From positions 1 through 10,038 of the forward strand of contig JAATVP010000011.1 in assembly GCA_014523625.1 (NCBI GenBank): 10,038 nt of DNA. Direction: 5' to 3'. The number at the start of each line of letters is the position of its first letter. Position 1 is the stretch's first letter. The translations under genes and the position numbers were made by a program. This document shows, piece after piece, positions 7,340-10,038 of this stretch. Source of the stretch: Nitrososphaerales archaeon TH5896. GTDB taxonomy: Archaea; Thermoproteota; Nitrososphaeria; Nitrososphaerales; Nitrososphaeraceae. The notes under the pieces were generated by a model. That model ran no database searches. It saw only the letters and a program-made list of their open reading frames with translations, and had not been told where the DNA came from.

Positions 7340-7353
7340 TTAGGCTAACCTAA
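7340..7353. promoter_or_regulatory. DtxR/IdeR-type iron box in front of the FTR1 gene
   Basis: TTAGGCTAACCTAA is an inverted repeat of the form TTAGG-N4-CCTAA and is identical to one 14-bp half of the 19-bp DtxR/IdeR consensus (TTAGGTTAGSCTAACCTAA with S = G). It ends 3 nt before the FTR1 ATG and covers the predicted start of transcription, so a bound metal-loaded repressor would block initiation. No regulator gene is in the window. Confidence 0.8.
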
Positions 7354-7359
7354 GAATCA

Positions 7360-7370
7360 CAAATAAATAG
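7360..7370 (-). promoter_or_regulatory. TATA box of the FTR1 gene
   Basis: CTATTTATTTG on the - strand is centred about 29 bp before the ATG at 7336. This predicts a transcript starting at or within a few bases of the start codon, inside the iron box. Confidence 0.55.
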
Positions 7371-7418
7371 ATTTCTCTTTCTAATTGTCAAAAGTGCTTG
7401 TTGTGAACAATGATACTG

Positions 7419-7427
7419 TTTAAATAT
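7419..7427 (+). promoter_or_regulatory. TATA box of the small-protein operon
   Basis: TTTAAATAT is centred about 34 bp before the ATG at 7457, giving a predicted transcript start near 7449. The two adjacent iron boxes begin at its right edge. Confidence 0.55.
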
Positions 7428-7454
7428 TAGGATATCCTAATTAGGAAAGTCTAA
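7427..7454. promoter_or_regulatory. Two adjacent iron-box operators before the small-protein operon
   Basis: A perfect palindrome TTAGGATATCCTAA (7427-7440) is followed without a gap by TTAGGAAAGTCTAA (7441-7454), which keeps nine of the ten arm positions of TTAGG-N4-CCTAA. Together they fill the space from the TATA box to 2 nt before the ATG at 7457. Their junction makes a further palindrome, CCTAATTAGG. Tandem binding of DtxR-family dimers and strong repression under iron-rich conditions is the natural inference. Confidence 0.75.
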
Positions 7455-7456
7455 CT

Positions 7457-7642
7457 ATGGAAAAGGCTTCTAAATTTCTCAAAAGTATTAATAAGAATGA
7501 AAAAATTGAAGGAACCGATTTACTAACCTACATTTGCGATAATACGGACGGGGTTTTGGACCCTTTGGACCAGATCACTTATGGCATGAACGAAGTTCTG
7601 GTTTCCTATGGCCAAGTAGTAGTATTGAAAGATGCACCCTGA
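7457..7642 (+). CDS. Small unknown protein, first gene of an iron-box-controlled pair
   Basis: A 61-residue protein that I do not recognise. The N-terminus is basic (EKASKFLKSINKNEK). The rest is acidic and looks like a compact fold: DLLTYICDNTDGV (21-33), DPLDQITYGMNEVLVSYGQ (35-53) and a strand-like VVVLKD. There is one cysteine and neither a membrane helix nor a signal sequence, so it should be cytoplasmic. The ATG lies 2 nt after tandem iron boxes and about 34 bp after a TATA box, so it is probably made when iron is low. The next gene starts 6 nt after its stop and is surely in the same mRNA. It is divergent from the FTR1 iron permease. The regulation suggests an iron-starvation role; nothing in the protein shows a mechanism. 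Confidence 0.75.
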   Translation: MEKASKFLKSINKNEKIEGTDLLTYICDNTDGVLDPLDQITYGMNEVLVSYGQVVVLKDAP

Positions 7643-7648
7643 CCAAGT

Positions 7649-7909
7649 ATGTCTCCACCAAACACTCCTGATAAGAACCCCATTGAGGAAGACAAAGCAG
7701 ATGAGGTGAAGGCATTAATATCTCGATATATGCTTCTAAAGATAGAACAAAGAAAGATCGAGAACAAGTTGAACGAAGTAATCAAATACTATGATTCGGA
7801 ATCCCTTCGGACCATTTTCGAGCCGATCGGTGATTCTATAATGGGAACTATTGGTTTGGAGCTTCCTCATAGGAAAAAGGAAAAGGATATTTCACCTGAG
7901 CACACATAA
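7649..7909 (+). CDS. Small coiled-coil unknown protein, second gene of the iron-box-controlled pair
   Basis: An 86-residue, highly charged protein of unknown family. The N-terminus is Pro/Asp/Glu-rich (2-18). Residues 19-50 form a strong amphipathic or coiled-coil helix (EVKALISRYMLLKIEQRKIENK, in pieces, then LNEVIKYYD). A second segment, SLRTIFEPIGDSIMGTIGLEL (52-72), could pack against it, and the tail is basic then acidic (PHRKKEKDISPEHT). It has no cysteines, no metal-ligand cluster and no membrane helix. It follows the 61-residue gene by 6 nt and shares its iron-box promoter, so co-expression under iron limitation is expected. A dimeric partner or adaptor protein is plausible from the coiled coil but not shown. 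Confidence 0.75.
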   Translation: MSPPNTPDKNPIEEDKADEVKALISRYMLLKIEQRKIENKLNEVIKYYDSESLRTIFEPIGDSIMGTIGLELPHRKKEKDISPEHT

Positions 7910-7930
7910 CCCCCAAAATATCCAACGTTC

Positions 7931-7976
7931 CTTTTTATGTTAAAATTTGAGCATATCATACTTGGATTAGTATGAT
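7931..7976 (+). terminator. Probable terminator region of the small-protein operon
   Basis: CTTTTTATG (7931-7939) lies about 20 nt after the stop. It is followed by a perfect 8-bp stem-loop, ATCATACT (7955-7962) and AGTATGAT (7969-7976), with a 6-nt loop and then TTTC. Either the T-run alone or the two elements together could end the transcript. Confidence 0.45.
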
Positions 7977-8140
7977 TTCGGTTAAATGTTCGAAACAGCA
8001 CATATATTCATGCAGTCGCGAAAATTTCCATTTGTAGTTCTATAGAAACATTATTCCTATGCATCATATGCCCCACTGAAAAATATTTTCATTTTCCAAA
8101 ATTATTTTGGAATTCCTATAATACTGTCTATTCTTTATGC

Positions 8141-8154
8141 TTAGTTCGTACTAA
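8141..8154. promoter_or_regulatory. Iron-box-like palindrome upstream of the ferritin-like gene
   Basis: TTAGTTCGTACTAA has the same layout as the iron boxes near 7340-7454 (5-bp arms, 4-bp spacer, TTAG..CTAA) but with T/A in place of the inner G/C pair. It lies upstream of the likely TATA box (TTATTAAATA, 8167-8176), about 52 nt before the ATG. That is a position for activation rather than repression. Confidence 0.35.
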
Positions 8155-8206
8155 ATTGTTGAAAATTATTAAATAGGAGTTTATCCATATAGATATTGAA
8201 TATAAT

Positions 8207-8692
8207 ATGGGTAAAATGGGAAAAGAAATAGCCGGCTCCGGCGTAGAAGGCACAATAGAGATGCTCAAAACTGCGTATTCAGGAGAATTGTCGGCATTCC
8301 ATTATTTCTGGTACATTTCACAGAATATAGAAGGGCTAGGTGTATTGGAACAAAAGTTTTTTGAGGATCGAGCAGATGAGGAACTTGGACATGCAAAAAG
8401 AGTCTCTCTAAGGCTGATGCAGCTTGGGACAAACGCTAAAGACGACCCTTCATCGTGGGAACAGGACAGTGGACTGGGCAAACTTCAACCTTCAAGGTAT
8501 TTGACACTTCGCAGTGCTTTGGAAAAAGCATTGGAATTCGAAAGGAGTGTTATCAAGTTGTATAATGACCTTGCCAATAACGTTAAGGACAAAGATCACG
8601 GCACGTACCATCTAGCACTTGACCTTCTTGATGCAGAACTGGAAGACGAACAGACTATCGAGGATATTCTCGCGAAACTGGAAATCCGCTAA
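8207..8692 (+). CDS. Ferritin-like (bacterioferritin/Dps-like) four-helix protein
   Basis: A 161-residue protein of ferritin-like four-helix length. Helix A carries YSGELSAFHYFWY (24-36, Glu27), helix B FFEDRADEELGHAKRV (51-66) with the E-x-x-H pair Glu59/His62, helix C EKALEFERSVIKLYNDLA (106-123) with Glu110 or Glu112, and helix D LDLLDAELEDEQTIEDIL (138-154). These are the positions of the di-iron ferroxidase ligands in bacterioferritin and archaeal Dps-like proteins. In helix D the usual second E-x-x-H aligns as Glu148-x-x-Ile151, so one histidine ligand seems to be missing. Expected roles are iron storage or peroxide and iron detoxification in the cytoplasm; the altered site could reduce ferroxidase activity. 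It is a single gene with its own TATA (8167-8176) and a T8 run after it. The ATG at 8207 is the first start; an in-frame ATG follows three codons later. Confidence 0.82.
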   Translation: MGKMGKEIAGSGVEGTIEMLKTAYSGELSAFHYFWYISQNIEGLGVLEQKFFEDRADEELGHAKRVSLRLMQLGTNAKDDPSSWEQDSGLGKLQPSRYLTLRSALEKALEFERSVIKLYNDLANNVKDKDHGTYHLALDLLDAELEDEQTIEDILAKLEIR

Positions 8693-8700
8693 TTTATTCT

Positions 8701-8747
8701 TAGAATATTTTTTTTAAGAGCTGCAAATCACCCATTTAAGGGTGCAG
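8701..8747 (+). terminator. T8 run and hairpin between convergent genes
   Basis: A run of eight Ts (8708-8715) lies 16 nt after the ferritin-like stop, a typical archaeal terminator. A hairpin follows, CACCC (8729-8733) with GGGTG (8740-8744); an outer TGCA/TGCA-type pairing can extend it with a small bulge. It may also serve the convergent glycosyltransferase gene, although that strand has no T-run after the hairpin. Confidence 0.55.
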
Positions 8748-8785
8748 AATCGGAATAATCAACTTCTGCAAGTTATGTTATGGTT

Positions 8786-10038
8786 CTATCCCCATACTTT
8801 TTCCCCGAAAGTCCACCTCTTGTTAAGCATAAAGTTGCTAATTGACGCTGCCGCTACCGCACCGATTAGTGATAGGTTGTAGGACAATCCAGATTCTACT
8901 AAGACGTAGACTAATGTCAGCTGTATAGAAATGCCTAGAGAGCTGAACAGCAAAAATAGACCGTATTGCTTTAAACTATAGCCTGCAGAGAAATTCTTGT
9001 CTTCAAAAGTCCATATCTTGTTCAGAAGAAAGTTAGTAGTTATGGATACGGCTATTCCAATTGCAGTAGCCTGAACATACCAAAGACTACCCAAGGTCCC
9101 GTTAGAGAGTAAATAAGAGACCATGAAATTTACTATTAATCCACTGGCTCCAACGGTGAAGAATCTAGCTGCTTTCGATAAGAATAATACAGACTTTCTG
9201 TTTTCTGTGTTCTCCAGTCTTTTCTGTGATTTTCTTCCGTACTTGTAAAGACTCCAAACTGCCTTAATATAGTCAATTGAGACCTTCAGGTCTAACTTGC
9301 TATGTCCGTATTTTCTGTCAGTGAAGGTATACGGGATCTCTTTTACGGTTACATAACTTTGCTTCTTGACTAATATTTCGAGTAAGATCTTAAACCCTTG
9401 AGTATTAAATTCGATATCTTTCAAAATGTGACGGGGTAATGCAAAAAAACCGGACATAGGATCGCGAACTTCTTTTACCTTCAAGCCATACCTTGCAATT
9501 TCGGTGGCTCCAAAGCTAATTAAAAGTCTCTTTAATGGTACACCCACAGTTGTACCCCCCTTTGCATACCTTGATCCGATGACCACACAATTAGATTCGT
9601 TTTTGAGTTCGCTTATTATACGAGGTATAAGTTGAGGAGGGTGCGAAAAATCGGCATCCATTACTAAAATATTCTTACCCATGGAGGCCTTAATGCCATC
9701 AAGCACTGCACACATCAGGCCATCACGTACCGGCCTATGAATAACCCTGATTGTCAGTGCTCTACTGCTGTCAAGCGCTACGTCAAAATCATTCTCTAAC
9801 CTGGACTTGTTAGCTAATGAACCAGTTCCGTCTGGAGAATTATCATCGACGATCAAAATCTCTGTCCTAATATCTTGAGGAACCCAGTTGGTAATTTCGC
9901 TTATGAGCCTAATGATGTTTTCACTTTCATTATACGTAGGTATGACGATTGATAAGAAAGTTGAGGGTGTTTCTTCATTGTGAGATGTCTTATTTTCTCG
10001 ACGAGTTTGAACTATCTCCGCTGTTATTTGATCCCTCA
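8786..10038 (-). CDS. Dolichyl-phosphate hexose (mannose) synthase with GtrA membrane domain, 5' end at the window edge
   Basis: 416 codons are visible in one open frame. The first part is a GT2 glycosyltransferase: IVIPTYNESENI (30-41), ILIVDDNSPDGTG (60-72), the metal-binding VMDADFSHPP (125-134, DxD at Asp127/Asp129), GSRYAKGG (154-161) and YGHSKL near 243-248. These match DPM1-type enzymes that move mannose or glucose from a nucleotide sugar to dolichyl phosphate. The second part (about 285-416) is a four-helix GtrA-like domain with a duplicated motif, NFLLNKIWTF (335-344) and NFMLNKRWTF (401-410). The same two-part build is known from the Pyrococcus furiosus Dol-P-Man synthase. A TTG within the VDDN region is not the start, because the first GT2 motifs lie before it. 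No ATG or GTG precedes them; the last two bases (10038-10037) read TG on this strand, so the start codon may sit exactly on the window boundary. The product would supply lipid-linked sugar for glycosylation of surface proteins. Confidence 0.9.
   Translation of the reverse strand, partial: RDQITAEIVQTRRENKTSHNEETPSTFLSIVIPTYNESENIIRLISEITNWVPQDIRTEILIVDDNSPDGTGSLANKSRLENDFDVALDSSRALTIRVIHRPVRDGLMCAVLDGIKASMGKNILVMDADFSHPPQLIPRIISELKNESNCVVIGSRYAKGGTTVGVPLKRLLISFGATEIARYGLKVKEVRDPMSGFFALPRHILKDIEFNTQGFKILLEILVKKQSYVTVKEIPYTFTDRKYGHSKLDLKVSIDYIKAVWSLYKYGRKSQKRLENTENRKSVLFLSKAARFFTVGASGLIVNFMVSYLLSNGTLGSLWYVQATAIGIAVSITTNFLLNKIWTFEDKNFSAGYSLKQYGLFLLFSSLGISIQLTLVYVLVESGLSYNLSLIGAVAAASISNFMLNKRWTFGEKVWG

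Noticed and set aside
9854..9856. TTG as start of the glycosyltransferase
   Set aside because: The frame continues upstream through IVIPTYNE, the essential first GT2 motif, to the window end, so this codon is an internal Leu.
1..10038. CRISPR array, insertion sequence or attachment site
   Set aside because: No regularly spaced repeats, transposase-like frames, terminal inverted repeats flanking a gene, or intact tRNA target were seen.

Overview
The window most likely comes from an ammonia-oxidising-type archaeon of the Nitrososphaeria (Thaumarchaeota), possibly a soil Nitrososphaerales lineage. The evidence is an archaeal MBF1 C-terminus, a GT2-GtrA dolichyl-phosphate sugar synthase, a very small C2H2 zinc-finger protein, and TATA boxes placed about 25 bp before start codons, which implies leaderless or nearly leaderless mRNAs. 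The DNA is AT-rich with long gene-poor gaps. The taxonomic call rests on recalled family features, not on a search.

Layout. 2-208 (+) is the end of an MBF1 gene. 540-3039 (-) is a two-gene operon: a secreted family-1-type solute-binding protein followed 16 nt later by a membrane Cache sensor. The sensor has two membrane helices and only a 50-residue cytoplasmic tail with no kinase domain, and a hairpin plus T-run closes the unit just after its stop. No ABC permease or ATPase is present. 3040-4268 is mostly gene-poor but holds a 51-residue C2H2 zinc-finger gene (3600-3755, -). 4269-4766 (-) is a basic protein of unknown function.

4925-8692 looks like an iron-handling block. A large FTR1-type iron permease (-) has both REGxE motifs and an ectodomain that appears to be built of four related repeats. 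It is divergent from a pair of small unknown genes (7457-7642 and 7649-7909, +). The 120-bp divergent promoter holds three 14-bp sites of the form TTAGG-N4-CCTAA, the core of the DtxR/IdeR iron box. Each lies at the predicted transcription start, so iron-dependent repression of both directions is the simplest reading. A ferritin-like gene (8207-8692, +) follows, with a degenerate, related palindrome in front of it. Uptake, iron-controlled small proteins and storage or detoxification thus lie together.

8786-10038 (-) is a dolichyl-phosphate hexose/mannose synthase (GT2 plus GtrA membrane domain), cut by the window end or starting exactly there.

The points most worth follow-up are the iron-box-controlled pair of unknown small proteins, the binding protein plus kinase-less Cache receptor operon, and the small zinc-finger gene.
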